Of a stretch of 64,000 nt of DNA, positions 25,157-34,194 are shown piece after piece. The DNA is from Mesorhizobium caraganae (GTDB lineage Bacteria; Pseudomonadota; Alphaproteobacteria; Rhizobiales; Rhizobiaceae): NCBI RefSeq assembly GCF_016836705.1, contig NZ_JAFCGY010000001.1:1509087-1573086 (forward strand), in the 5' to 3' direction. A program made the translations under genes and the position numbers. Under the pieces are notes generated by a model. That model was not told where the DNA came from and did not search any database. It saw only the letters and a list, made by a program, of their open reading frames with translations. Positions within the stretch are counted from its first letter, which is position 1, and every line of letters begins with the position of its first letter.

Positions 25157-26896
25157 CTAGTATCCTAGAGCCTCGCCGGATGCGGCGCGGCTGTCGATGG
25201 CGCCGTTGTAGCGGGCGCCTCCGCCCTTCTCGATTTCCGCAAGGCTCTTGCCTCCGACAAGAATGCCGGCCGCCTGGCCCCAGGTCGAATCAGCGAGATC
25301 GAGGTGGTAGCCCATGCCGGCCAGCAGCTTTTCGGTGTCGGGCGACAGGCCGAACGGTTCGACATAGATCGTATCGGGCAGCCACTGATGATGGATGCGC
25401 GGCGCGTCGATTGCCTCCTGGATGTTCATGCCGTGGTCGATGACGTTGACGATGGCTTCCAGCGTGATGGTGATGATGCGTGAGCCGCCAGGGCTGCCGA
25501 TGACCATGAACGGCTTGCCGTCCTTGGCCACGACGGTCGGGCTCATAGACGACAGTGGCGTCTTCTTCGGCTGGATGGCATTCGCCTCGCCCTGGACCAG
25601 ACCGTAGAGATTGGGCACGCCGGGCTTCTGGGTGAAATCGTCCATCTCGTTGTTGAGCAGGATGCCAGTGCCGTCGGCAACGACACCGGCGCCGAACGAG
25701 CCGTTCAGCGTGTAGGTGACCGCGACCGCGTTGCCGTCATTGTCGATGATCGAATAATGCGTCGTCTCGTTCGACTCGCCAAAGCCCTTCGGCATCAGGT
25801 CCTGAGAGACCCCCGCCCGGAACGGGTCGATCTTGTCGCGGATGTCCTTGGCGTACCCCTTGTCGAGCAGTTTCGAGACCGGATTGTCGACGAAATCGGG
25901 ATCGCCAAGCGCCGAGTTGCGGTCAACATAGGCACGGCGCATCGCCTCGACCATGACATGCACAGTCTCGGCCGAGTCGGCGCCGAGATAGGATAGCGGG
26001 TACCCTTCCAGCACGTTGAGGATTTCGCAGATGATGACGCCACCGGAGCTCGGCGGCGGCGAGGAGATGATCTCGTAGCCGCGATAGGTGCAGCTCACCG
26101 GCTTCAGTTCGCGCACCGCATACTGCTCGAAATCGGCCTTTGCGAGAATGCCGCCCTTGGCGCCGCTCGCCTTGACGATGGCATCGGCGATGGCGCCTTT
26201 GTAGAAGGCATCGGCGCCTTTTTCGGAAATGGCGCCGAGCGAGGCGGCAAGGTCGGGCTGGAGGAGACGCTCGCCGGCGCCATAGGGCTTGCCGTCCGGC
26301 TTCAGGAAGATGGCGGCCGCGGCAGGGTCCTTCGCCAGCCGCGCGGCATTGCTTGCGAATGAAGCAGCGTCACCCTGGTCGAGAACGAAGCCATCCTTGG
26401 CATAGGCAATTGCCGGCGCCATCAAGTCCTGGCGTGGCAGCGTGCCGTATTTTTCGCGCGCCATCTCGAAACCGGCCACGGAACCCGGCACGCCTACCGC
26501 GAGATAGCCATCAAGGCTGGCGCCCTTCACCGGCTTGCCATCCTTGTCGAGATACAAGGTCTTGGTTGCCGCCAGCGGCGCGCGCTCGCGAAAGTCGAGG
26601 AAGGTCGATTTGCCGTCCTTGAAGCGTATGGTCATGAACCCGCCGCCGCCGATATTGCCGGCATTAGGGTAGAGGACCGCGAGCGCATAGCCGACGGCGA
26701 CCGCCGCATCGACGGCGTTGCCGCCCTTCTTCAGCACCTCGACGCCGGCTTCCGACGCGAAATGCTGGGCGGTCACGACCATGCCGTGCTCGCCCTTCGC
26801 CGGCTGCGGCGAGGCAGCGAAGACGGCCGCGGATGGCGTCAGCGCTATTGCGAGCGAAAGGGTGACGCCAATCAGCGTCCGGCGGGTCAAGGGCAT
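25157..26896 (-). CDS. ggt: Gamma-glutamyltransferase
   Basis: GGT cleaves or transfers the gamma-glutamyl group of glutathione and related compounds in the periplasm. The 579-residue precursor has an RR-containing signal peptide (RRTLIGVTLSLAIALTPSAA) and is expected to cut itself into two subunits before the nucleophile Thr in ETTHYSIIDNDGNAVAVTYT. Other family motifs are NAVDAAVAVGYALAVLYPNA, GGFMTIRF, FRERAP, PPPSSGGVIICEILN and IGSPGGSRIITITLEAIVNV. The length is normal. It is monocistronic, 97 bases downstream of rhaI on the same strand. Confidence 0.96.
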   Translation of the reverse strand: MPLTRRTLIGVTLSLAIALTPSAAVFAASPQPAKGEHGMVVTAQHFASEAGVEVLKKGGNAVDAAVAVGYALAVLYPNAGNIGGGGFMTIRFKDGKSTFLDFRERAPLAATKTLYLDKDGKPVKGASLDGYLAVGVPGSVAGFEMAREKYGTLPRQDLMAPAIAYAKDGFVLDQGDAASFASNAARLAKDPAAAAIFLKPDGKPYGAGERLLQPDLAASLGAISEKGADAFYKGAIADAIVKASGAKGGILAKADFEQYAVRELKPVSCTYRGYEIISSPPPSSGGVIICEILNVLEGYPLSYLGADSAETVHVMVEAMRRAYVDRNSALGDPDFVDNPVSKLLDKGYAKDIRDKIDPFRAGVSQDLMPKGFGESNETTHYSIIDNDGNAVAVTYTLNGSFGAGVVADGTGILLNNEMDDFTQKPGVPNLYGLVQGEANAIQPKKTPLSSMSPTVVAKDGKPFMVIGSPGGSRIITITLEAIVNVIDHGMNIQEAIDAPRIHHQWLPDTIYVEPFGLSPDTEKLLAGMGYHLDLADSTWGQAAGILVGGKSLAEIEKGGGARYNGAIDSRAASGEALGY

Positions 26897-26992
26897 GGCG
26901 GTGCTCCAAGTGCAGTGTGCTAGGAAAGACCCTCAAAGCCGCCAAGTCCACCGCCAATGGGACTGGACCAGATCAATTAGGATGTCTGCCTG

Positions 26993-28285
26993 TCAGACGA
27001 TGCCGCCGCTGCCACCCGCAACCGCCGGGCGTTCGGCCGCGACTTTGGCGCGGTAGCCTGCCGCGCGGTAGGCGGCGACCGGATCGATGGCGCCGCCGCT
27101 CTTCAGCCGGGCCATGGCCAGGATCGGCCCGACATCGGTGCGGTAGGCGCTTTTGAGCGTTTGCGTCGCCATCAGCGCGTCATTGCCGTCCTGGAAACCT
27201 TCGAGCGCCTTGCGGTCGACCAGCAGCGCCTGCGCATAGGCGCGCTGCACCTCGACCGCCGACAGCATCAGGCTTTCGATCGGGTCAGTGACGTTGTGGC
27301 TCTGGTCGAGCATATGGGCGGGATCGAAACCCTCGACGCCGGAAAGCTCGGCATCGACCAGTTCGTTGAAGACCAGGAACAGCCGGTAGGGGTCGATCGA
27401 ACCGGCATCGAGATCGTCGTCGCCATATTTGGAATCGTTGAAGTGGAAGCCGCCGAGTTTTTTGAACTGGATCAGCCGCGACACGATCATCTCGATGTTG
27501 ACGTTGGGCGCATGGTGGCCGAGGTCGACCAGGCAGAAGGCCTTGTCGCCGAGCTCCCTGGCGATGAGGTAGTTGGTGCCCCAATCCTGCACGACGGTGG
27601 AATAGAAGGCCGGCTCGTACATCTTGTGCTCGGTGAACAGTTTCCAGTCGGCCGGCAGGCCAGCGTAGATCTCCTTCATGGCGTCGAGATAGCGCTCGAA
27701 GGCTTTGGCGAAATTCACCTGGCCCGGGAAATTCGAACCATCGCCGATCCACACCGTCAGCGCCTTCGAACCAAGCGTCTTGCCGATCTCGATGCATTCG
27801 AGATTGTGCTCGACCGCTTGTCGGCGGGTGCCGGCATCGGCATGCGACAGCGAGCCGAATTTGTAGGAGAGCTTCTGGTCCTTCGCGTCGGAGAAGGTGT
27901 TGGAGTTCATGGCGTCGAAGCCGAGGCCGAAGCGCGAGGCCGCCTGCTTCAGCCGGTTCGGGTCGGCCTTGTCCCAGGGGATGTGCAGCGAGACGGTCGG
28001 TGTCGCCTGCGTCAACTGGCTGATGACGGCGCAGTCCTCGATCTTGTCGAAGATGTCGCGCGGCTCGCCGGCGCCGGGAAAACGGGCAAAGCGGGTGCCG
28101 CCGGTGCCGACGCCCCAGGACGGAATGGCGACGGCGAATTTCTCGACCTTGTCGCGGATGGCGTCGATGGCGATGCCGCGCCGGTCGAGACGTTCGCCAA
28201 GCGAGGCGTAGTCGCGTTCGAGGTCGGGCTTGCGGGCGGCGTTGTGGCTGGCGACGAGGTCGGCGGAGATGATGGTTTCGGACAA
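26993..28285 (-). CDS. rhaI: L-rhamnose isomerase, rhizobial type
   Basis: The enzyme converts L-rhamnose to L-rhamnulose, the first intracellular step of rhamnose use. The 430-residue protein has the TIM-barrel metal sites typical of the Pseudomonas/Rhizobium type: WIGDGSNFPGQ, TEHKMYEPAF with the Glu ligand, LVDLGHHAPNVNIE and FHFNDSKYGDDDLDAG with the Asp and His ligands. The N-terminus (VASHNAARKPDLERDYASLG) agrees with this group rather than with E. coli RhaA. It follows rhaD, with a palindromic repeat in the 108-base gap, and the two form the rhaDI unit. Confidence 0.94.
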   Translation of the reverse strand: MSETIISADLVASHNAARKPDLERDYASLGERLDRRGIAIDAIRDKVEKFAVAIPSWGVGTGGTRFARFPGAGEPRDIFDKIEDCAVISQLTQATPTVSLHIPWDKADPNRLKQAASRFGLGFDAMNSNTFSDAKDQKLSYKFGSLSHADAGTRRQAVEHNLECIEIGKTLGSKALTVWIGDGSNFPGQVNFAKAFERYLDAMKEIYAGLPADWKLFTEHKMYEPAFYSTVVQDWGTNYLIARELGDKAFCLVDLGHHAPNVNIEMIVSRLIQFKKLGGFHFNDSKYGDDDLDAGSIDPYRLFLVFNELVDAELSGVEGFDPAHMLDQSHNVTDPIESLMLSAVEVQRAYAQALLVDRKALEGFQDGNDALMATQTLKSAYRTDVGPILAMARLKSGGAIDPVAAYRAAGYRAKVAAERPAVAGGSGGIV

Positions 28286-28319
28286 GTGCTATTCCTCCCA
28301 AATGCGTTCGGTCAGCGCT

Positions 28320-28376
28320 GCCCCTCATCCGGCCCTTGGGGCCACCTTCTCCCCGTATAGTGACGGGGAGAAGGGA
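28320..28376. repeat. Palindromic intergenic repeat, family 1, short copy
   Basis: CCCCTCATCCGGCC and CTTCTCCCCGTATAGTGACG followed by GGGGAGAAGGG; the second part folds into a hairpin. It shares its blocks with the 18843 copy and sits between rhaD and rhaI. Confidence 0.65.
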
Positions 28377-28393
28377 AGCGCTTCGACGTTAGC

Positions 28394-30496
28394 TCAGCGC
28401 GTAAAGCTCTGCGCGTTGCCGGCGTCGACATTGATGATGTTGCCGGTGGATTTGGCCGACATGTCGGAGGCGAAGAAATAGATCGCTTCGGCGATGTCTT
28501 CCGGGAAGACCGAGCGCTTCAGCATCGAGCGCGAGCGGTAGTGCTCCTCCAGATCGTCGGTCGACATCTTGTAGGCGGCGGCGCGCTGTTCCTTCCACTC
28601 GCCGGTCCAGATTTTCGAGCCACGCAGCACGGCATCCGGATTGACGACATTGACCCGGATCTGCGCTTCCGCGCCCTCCAGCGCCAGGCAGCGGGCGAGA
28701 TGGATCTCGGCAGCCTTGGCGGTGCAATAGGCGGCGGCGTTGGGCGACGCGGCAAGGCCGTTCTTGGAGGCGACGAAGACGACATTGCCGCCGATCTTCT
28801 GGGCGCGGAACAGCCGGAAGGCTTCACGCGAGACCAGGAAATAGCCGGTCGACAAGATGTCCATGTTCTTGTTCCACAGCGCCAGCGTGGTTTCCTCGAT
28901 CGGCGCCGAGGACGCCAGGCCGGCGTTGGAGACCAGGATGTCGATGCCGCCGAACTCGACTGCCGTCTCGGCAAAGCCGGAAACGACCTGATCCTCAGAG
29001 GTGACGTTGATCAGCACCGGCCGCACGAAATCCTTGCCATAGGCTTTGGCCAATTCCTCATTGGCGCTGACGAGCGCTGTCTCGTCGATATCGGCCAGCA
29101 CCACGCAGGCACCCTCGCGCAGCAGACGGTTGGCGGTCGCGCGGCCGATGCCGCCGGCGCCGCCGGTGACCAGTGCGATCTGGCCGGCTAACGACTTCGG
29201 CTTCGGCATGCGCTGTAGCTTCAGATCCTCGAGCAGCCAGTATTCGATGTCGAAAGCCTCCTGCGCGGGCAGGCCGACATAGGACGAGACGGTCGATGCG
29301 CCGCGCATGACGTTGATGGCGTTGACGTAGAATTCACCCGAGATGCGGGCCGTCGCCTTGTCGCCGGCGAAGGTGAACATGCCGACGCCGGGCATCAGGT
29401 AGACCACGGCATTGGGATCGCGGATGGCGGGCGAGTCCGGGTGCTTGCAGCTGTCGTAATAGGCCTGGTAGCCGACACGATAAGCGGCAATGTCATCGGC
29501 AAGGCGCGCGATGACCGCATCGACATCAGGCTTGGCCGGATCGAACTCGATCACCAGCGGCCGGATTTTTGTTCGCAGGAAGTGATCCGGGCATGAGGTG
29601 CCCAGTGCGGCCAGCGGGCGCAAATCCCTGGAGTTGACGAATTCGAGCACGGCGGGCTGGTCGTCGAAATGACCGAGCTTGTGGCTCTTTTCCGAGATCA
29701 GGCCGCGAATCCTCGGCATCAGTTTCGCCGCAATGGCGCGGCGCTCAGTGGCATCGAGCGACTTCACCGCCTCGCCGCCGAAGATCGCGAGACCCTCGGA
29801 GCGGCGCTCGAACCATTCGATCGCCTGGTTGATTACCGAAATCGTCGTCTCGTAGCATTCCTTGGGTGTGTCGCCCCAGGTGAACAGGCCGTGGCTTTCG
29901 AGAATGACGCCTTTGGCCTCGGGATGTTCGACGCAGAATTTTTCCAGCCACAGGCCGAGTTCGAAGCCCGGCCGCTTCCACGGCAGCCAGCCGATGGCGT
30001 CGCCGAAGATCTCCCTGGTCAGCGCTTTGGAGTCCTTGGCGGCGGCAATGGCGATGATGGCATCGGGATGCATGTGGTCGACAAAAGGCTTCGGCACATA
30101 GGCATGCAGCGGCGTGTCGATCGAGGCCGCGCGCGGATTGAGGTTGAAGGTGCAGTGGGGGAGGTAGCCCACCATCTCGTCCTCATGCGCGACACCACGA
30201 TAGAGGCTTTTGAGCGCTCGGAGCTTGTCCATGTAGAGGGTGGCGAAGCCGTCAAGCTTGATCGAGGCGCTATCGCCGCCCGAGCCCTTGACCCAGAGCA
30301 CTTCGACATCATCGCCGGTGAGCGGGTCCTTCTGCCAGATTTTCGAGGAGGTGTTGCCGCCGCCATAGTTGGTGACGCGCTTGTCGGAGCCGAGCGTGTT
30401 CGAGCGATAGACCAGAAGCTCAGGCCCGCTCATCCCTTCGGCTTTCGCATCGTCCCACAGATTGGCAAGGCGCGAGCCGGAGCGCTTGTCGAGCAT
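28394..30496 (-). CDS. rhaD: Bifunctional rhamnulose-1-P aldolase / short-chain dehydrogenase
   Basis: A 700-residue fusion. Residues about 20 to 400 form a class II aldolase that splits rhamnulose-1-phosphate to dihydroxyacetone phosphate and lactaldehyde; visible motifs are ESHGLFTWGDTPKECYE and HMHPDAIIAIAAAKDSKAL. Residues about 435 to 700 form a short-chain dehydrogenase that should oxidise lactaldehyde, with the NAD-binding ALVTGGAGGIGRATANRLLR, VSNAG and the catalytic YCTAKAAE. Fusions of this type are usual in rhizobia and Bacillus. It is divergent from rhaR, and the space between them holds candidate operators. Confidence 0.95.
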   Translation of the reverse strand: MLDKRSGSRLANLWDDAKAEGMSGPELLVYRSNTLGSDKRVTNYGGGNTSSKIWQKDPLTGDDVEVLWVKGSGGDSASIKLDGFATLYMDKLRALKSLYRGVAHEDEMVGYLPHCTFNLNPRAASIDTPLHAYVPKPFVDHMHPDAIIAIAAAKDSKALTREIFGDAIGWLPWKRPGFELGLWLEKFCVEHPEAKGVILESHGLFTWGDTPKECYETTISVINQAIEWFERRSEGLAIFGGEAVKSLDATERRAIAAKLMPRIRGLISEKSHKLGHFDDQPAVLEFVNSRDLRPLAALGTSCPDHFLRTKIRPLVIEFDPAKPDVDAVIARLADDIAAYRVGYQAYYDSCKHPDSPAIRDPNAVVYLMPGVGMFTFAGDKATARISGEFYVNAINVMRGASTVSSYVGLPAQEAFDIEYWLLEDLKLQRMPKPKSLAGQIALVTGGAGGIGRATANRLLREGACVVLADIDETALVSANEELAKAYGKDFVRPVLINVTSEDQVVSGFAETAVEFGGIDILVSNAGLASSAPIEETTLALWNKNMDILSTGYFLVSREAFRLFRAQKIGGNVVFVASKNGLAASPNAAAYCTAKAAEIHLARCLALEGAEAQIRVNVVNPDAVLRGSKIWTGEWKEQRAAAYKMSTDDLEEHYRSRSMLKRSVFPEDIAEAIYFFASDMSAKSTGNIINVDAGNAQSFTR

Positions 30497-30566
30497 GATT
30501 ATCCTCCCTGGGACGCAAAAAGGCGCGATCCATTTTGCCGGAAATGTCTACGCAAGCACGCTGCTT

Positions 30567-30637
30567 GTCAATCACAAACGATCAATACCGATCATATTGC
30601 ACTGCACAATGAAATTATATGATCGGAAATGATTGAC
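30567..30637. promoter_or_regulatory. Inverted repeats between rhaD and rhaR, candidate RhaR operators
   Basis: CCGATCATAT (30588 to 30597) is answered by ATATGATCGG (30617 to 30626), and GTCAATCA (30567 to 30574) by TGATTGAC (30630 to 30637). The region is AT-rich against its surroundings, and both divergent promoters must lie here. Binding by RhaR is inferred. Confidence 0.6.
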
Positions 30638-30680
30638 ACTGGTTGTTTTCTAGTGCCTCATGACCATGCAGGGAGGAACC

Positions 30681-31484
30681 ATGCACGAAAAAGAGCGCCA
30701 CAGGATCATTCTGTCCGCCGTCCAGGAAAAGCCTGTGGTGACGGTGCAGGAGATGGTCGACCTGACGGACTCGTCCGAGGCGACGATCCGGCGCGATATC
30801 GCAGCCCTTCACGTGCAAAAGCGCCTGCGCCGGGTGCGCGGCGGCGCCGAGGCAATCTCGCCGCCACAGTTCATCGGCCTCGCCGGCCGGCCCTTTTCCG
30901 TCAACGAAACGCTGAATGCGTCGCAGAAGCGGGCGATTGCGCGCGAAGCGGTGGAGCTCTGCACAGACGGCGAGCCGATCATCATCAATGGCGGCACCAC
31001 CACCTTCCAGATGGTGCATTTCCTGACCGGACGCCGCATGCCGATCTTCACCAATTCGTTCCCGATCGCCGAGCATCTGCTCAAGCATTCGAAGAACACG
31101 GTGATGCTGTCGGGCGGCACGATCTACCGCGAACAGAACATCATCCTGTCGCCCTTCGACAATGACGTGACGCGCAATTTCTATGCGCGCCGCATGTTCA
31201 TGGGTGCGCAGGGGCTCGGCCCGCTCGGCCTGATGGAAGGCGACCCGCTTCTGATCCAGGCGGAGCAGAAGCTGATCGACCAGGCCGACGAGCTGGTGGT
31301 GCTGGTCGATTCCTCGAAATTCCGCCAGCGCTCCAGCCTGATCCTGTGCGGGCTGAAGCGCATCGCCACCGTCATCACCGATGACGGCATCGAGGATCGC
31401 GAAGCCAACATGCTGGAAACCGCAGGTGTGACGCTGATCGTCGCCCGCAAGTCGGCAAAGGAAGAATCTTCGCTGCAGGCCTGA
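30681..31484 (+). CDS. rhaR: DeoR-family regulator of rhamnose genes RhaR
   Basis: The 267-residue protein has the DeoR N-terminal helix-turn-helix (RIILSAVQEKPVVTVQEMVD, then SEATIRRDIAALHVQKRLRR) and the sugar-phosphate-sensing C-terminal domain with ADELVVLVDSSKFRQRSSLI. Proteins of this type repress catabolic genes until a phosphorylated intermediate accumulates; in R. leguminosarum RhaR controls the rha genes. The ATG at 30681 has GGGAGG five bases before it; earlier ATGs at 30660 and 30666 do not. It starts the rhaRSTPQUK operon. Confidence 0.94.
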   Translation: MHEKERHRIILSAVQEKPVVTVQEMVDLTDSSEATIRRDIAALHVQKRLRRVRGGAEAISPPQFIGLAGRPFSVNETLNASQKRAIAREAVELCTDGEPIIINGGTTTFQMVHFLTGRRMPIFTNSFPIAEHLLKHSKNTVMLSGGTIYREQNIILSPFDNDVTRNFYARRMFMGAQGLGPLGLMEGDPLLIQAEQKLIDQADELVVLVDSSKFRQRSSLILCGLKRIATVITDDGIEDREANMLETAGVTLIVARKSAKEESSLQA

Positions 31485-31533
31485 GACCAACCGCAGCGAC
31501 GATGGAATGCAACGCTCAAAGGGAGGAAATACA

Positions 31534-32529
31534 ATGAGCTTCTTGAAGAAATTGATGGTGACGGCGGCATTCTCGGCCGCCATGTTCGTGAACGCCGCCT
31601 ATGCCGAGAACGTCAAGATCGCGCTGGTGGTGAAGTCGCTCGGCAACGGCTTCTTCGACGCCGCCAACAAGGGCGCCGAAGAGGCGGCCAAGGAACTCGG
31701 CGATGTCGACATCATCTACACCGGCCCGACCAAGGCGACCGCCGAAGCGCAGATCGAAGTGGTCAATTCGCTGATCGCGCAGAAGGTCAACGCCATCGCC
31801 ATTTCGGCCAATGACGCCGACGCGTTGGTGCCGGTGCTGAAGAAGGCGATGGAGCGCGGCATCACCGTCATCTCGTGGGATTCGGGCGTCGCCAAGGAAG
31901 GCCGCCAGTTGCACCTCAACCCGTCTGACACCGGCCTGATCGGCGAGACCATCATCAAGCTCGCCGCCGACTATCTGCCGGAAGGCGGCGAAGTCGCCAT
32001 CCTGTCGGCGTCGTCGACCGCGACCAACCAGAACGCCTGGATCGAAGCGGCCAAGAAAATCCTGCCGGAGAAATTCCCCAAGATCAAACTCGTCGCCACC
32101 GTCTATGGCGATGACGATTCGGCCAAGAGCACCGACGAAGCCAAGGGCCTGCTGAAATCCTACCCGAACCTCAAGGCGATCATCGCGCCGACCACCGTCG
32201 GCGTCGTTGCCGCTGCCCAGGTCGTCACTGATGCCAACCTGATCGGCAAGGTCAATGTCACCGGCCTGGCACTGCCGTCCGAGTTCAAGAAGTTCATCGA
32301 CAACGGTTCCAGCCAGGCGGTTGCGCTGTGGAACCCGATCGACCTCGGCTACTCCGCCGTCTACCTCGCCCACGATCTGGCGGTGAAGAAGGAAGAGGCC
32401 AAGCCCGGCGCCACGCTGTCGATCGGCCGCGTCGGCAAGGTCACGCTCGACGACACGAACTCGGCTGCGATGGCTCCGCCCTTCCAGTTCGACAAGACCA
32501 ATATCGAGAAGTTCTCCAAGATCTATTGA
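31534..32529 (+). CDS. rhaS: Rhamnose ABC transporter, periplasmic binding protein RhaS
   Basis: A 331-residue type I sugar-binding protein with signal peptide (KKLMVTAAFSAAMFVNAAYA, cut before E). The mature domain starts NVKIALVVKSLGNGFFDAAN, and has KVNAIAISANDADALVPVLK and WDSGVAKEGRQLHLNPSDTG. The ATG at 31534 is preceded by GGGAGG at a good distance. It lies 49 bases after rhaR and supplies L-rhamnose to the RhaP/RhaQ channel powered by RhaT. The next gene is separated by a palindromic repeat. Confidence 0.95.
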   Translation: MSFLKKLMVTAAFSAAMFVNAAYAENVKIALVVKSLGNGFFDAANKGAEEAAKELGDVDIIYTGPTKATAEAQIEVVNSLIAQKVNAIAISANDADALVPVLKKAMERGITVISWDSGVAKEGRQLHLNPSDTGLIGETIIKLAADYLPEGGEVAILSASSTATNQNAWIEAAKKILPEKFPKIKLVATVYGDDDSAKSTDEAKGLLKSYPNLKAIIAPTTVGVVAAAQVVTDANLIGKVNVTGLALPSEFKKFIDNGSSQAVALWNPIDLGYSAVYLAHDLAVKKEEAKPGATLSIGRVGKVTLDDTNSAAMAPPFQFDKTNIEKFSKIY

Positions 32530-32542
32530 TCCGGAGCGCCAG

Positions 32543-32697
32543 TACCCTCCCCCATTGTGGGAGGGTCGGCGAGGCGGTCTTGCGAAGCAAAACCGGCGAG
32601 ACGGGGTGGGGGTGGCGACATCTCCATGTGCCAGGACCTTGATATGCTAGTAGACCCCGCTCACATCGTTCGCGACCCTCCCCACAAGGGGGAGGGT
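32543..32697. repeat. Palindromic repeat, family 3, between rhaS and rhaT
   Basis: CCCTCCCCCATTGTGGGAGGG at one end and CCCTCCCCACAAGGGGGAGGG at the other are hairpins. Between them are TCTTGCGAAGCAAAA and a GGGGTGGGGGTGG stretch. The right end runs into the coding sequence of rhaT. Confidence 0.68.
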
Positions 32698-34194
32698 AAA
32701 GCGGCCCCGCGCCTGACGCTGTCCGGCGTCTCCAAAAGCTTTCCCGGTGTGCGCGCGCTGCACAATGTCAGCCTGTCGCTTTACCCCGGCCAAGTGACCG
32801 CGCTGATCGGCGAAAACGGCGCCGGCAAGTCGACGCTGGTCAAGATCATGACCGGCATCTACCAGCCCGACACCGGCACGATCAGCATTGACGGCCAGGC
32901 TGTCACTTTGCCCAGCGCGCATGCCGCCTTCGGCCATGGCGTCACCGCCATTCATCAGGAAACCGTGCTGTTCGACGATTTGACGGTCGCCGAAAACATC
33001 TTTCTCGGCCATGCGCCGCGCACACGGTTCGGCACCATCGACTGGCGCACCATGCGCAAGAATGCACGCGAAGTGCTCGACACCATGCATGCCGGCCATA
33101 TCGACGCCGATGCGCGGCTGAAGGACCTCGGCATCGCCAACAAGCATCTCGTCGCCGTGGCGCGCGCCATGTCGATCGACGCGCAGATCGTCATCATGGA
33201 CGAGCCGACTGCGGCGCTCTCGATGAAGGAGATCGAGGAGCTTTTCCTGCTGATCGAATTCCTCAAGGAGGAAGGCAAGGCGATCCTGTTCATCAGCCAC
33301 AAGTTCGACGAGATATATCGCATTGCCGACCGCTACACGGTGTTCCGCGATGGCGAGATGGTCGGCGAAGGGCTGATCAAGAATGCCGGCCAGAGCCAGA
33401 TCGTGCGCATGATGGTCGGCCGCTCCGTCGATCACATCTTTCCGCAGCGCAAGGCCGAGATCGGCGCGCCGGTGCTGTCGGTCTCCGGCCTGTCGCACCC
33501 GACCGAATTCAACGATATCGGCTTCGAGCTGCACAGAGGCGAAATCCTCGGCTTCTATGGCCTTGTCGGCGCCGGACGCAGCGAGGTGATGCAGGCGATC
33601 TCGGGCATAACCCGCATATCCGGCGGCACTATCACGCTGGAAGGCAAGACGATCACACCGAAATCGGCGGCGGATTCGATCGAGGCCGGCATCGTCTACG
33701 TGCCGGAAGAGCGCGGCAAGCAGGGCGTGGTGATCGGCCTGCCGATCTTCCAGAATGTCTCGCTGCCTTCGCTCAAGCGAACATCCAAATCCGGCCTGCT
33801 GCGGCTGGCGGAAGAATTTTCGCTCGCCCGCTCCTACACCGAGCGGCTGGACCTGCGCGCCTCCTCACTCAGCCAGGATGTCGGCACGCTGTCGGGCGGC
33901 AACCAGCAGAAGATCGTCATTGCCAAATGGCTGGCGACCGCGCCCAAGGTGATCATCCTGGACGAGCCGACCAAGGGCATCGATATCGGCTCCAAGGCCG
34001 CCGTGCACGGTTTCATGGCCGAGCTCGTGGCCCAGGGCCTGTCGGTGATCATGGTGTCGTCGGAACTGCCCGAAATACTCGGCATGTCCGACCGCGTCGT
34101 CGTCATGCGCGAAGGCCTGGTTGCGGCGGTCTACGACAACAAGGGGCTGGACGCCGAAACGCTGGTCAGGACGGCAGCGGGGATCGCGGCATGA
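32644..34194 (+). CDS. rhaT: Rhamnose ABC transporter, ATP-binding protein RhaT
   Basis: The 516-residue protein has two fused ABC domains, as in other monosaccharide importers. The first has Walker [10 protein letters not shown] and Walker B VIMDEPTAAL. The second has a degenerate P-loop GLVGAGRSE, the signature [16 protein letters not shown] and Walker B IILDEPTKGIDIG. Homology to the family begins at RLTLSGVSKSFPGVRALHNV; the residues before it (MLVDPAHIVRDPPHKGEGKA) are encoded partly by the palindromic repeat. No good ribosome binding site precedes the ATG at 32644, so the start is uncertain. It overlaps rhaP (ATGA). Confidence 0.93.
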   Translation: MLVDPAHIVRDPPHKGEGKAAPRLTLSGVSKSFPGVRALHNVSLSLYPGQVTALIGENGAGKSTLVKIMTGIYQPDTGTISIDGQAVTLPSAHAAFGHGVTAIHQETVLFDDLTVAENIFLGHAPRTRFGTIDWRTMRKNAREVLDTMHAGHIDADARLKDLGIANKHLVAVARAMSIDAQIVIMDEPTAALSMKEIEELFLLIEFLKEEGKAILFISHKFDEIYRIADRYTVFRDGEMVGEGLIKNAGQSQIVRMMVGRSVDHIFPQRKAEIGAPVLSVSGLSHPTEFNDIGFELHRGEILGFYGLVGAGRSEVMQAISGITRISGGTITLEGKTITPKSAADSIEAGIVYVPEERGKQGVVIGLPIFQNVSLPSLKRTSKSGLLRLAEEFSLARSYTERLDLRASSLSQDVGTLSGGNQQKIVIAKWLATAPKVIILDEPTKGIDIGSKAAVHGFMAELVAQGLSVIMVSSELPEILGMSDRVVVMREGLVAAVYDNKGLDAETLVRTAAGIAA

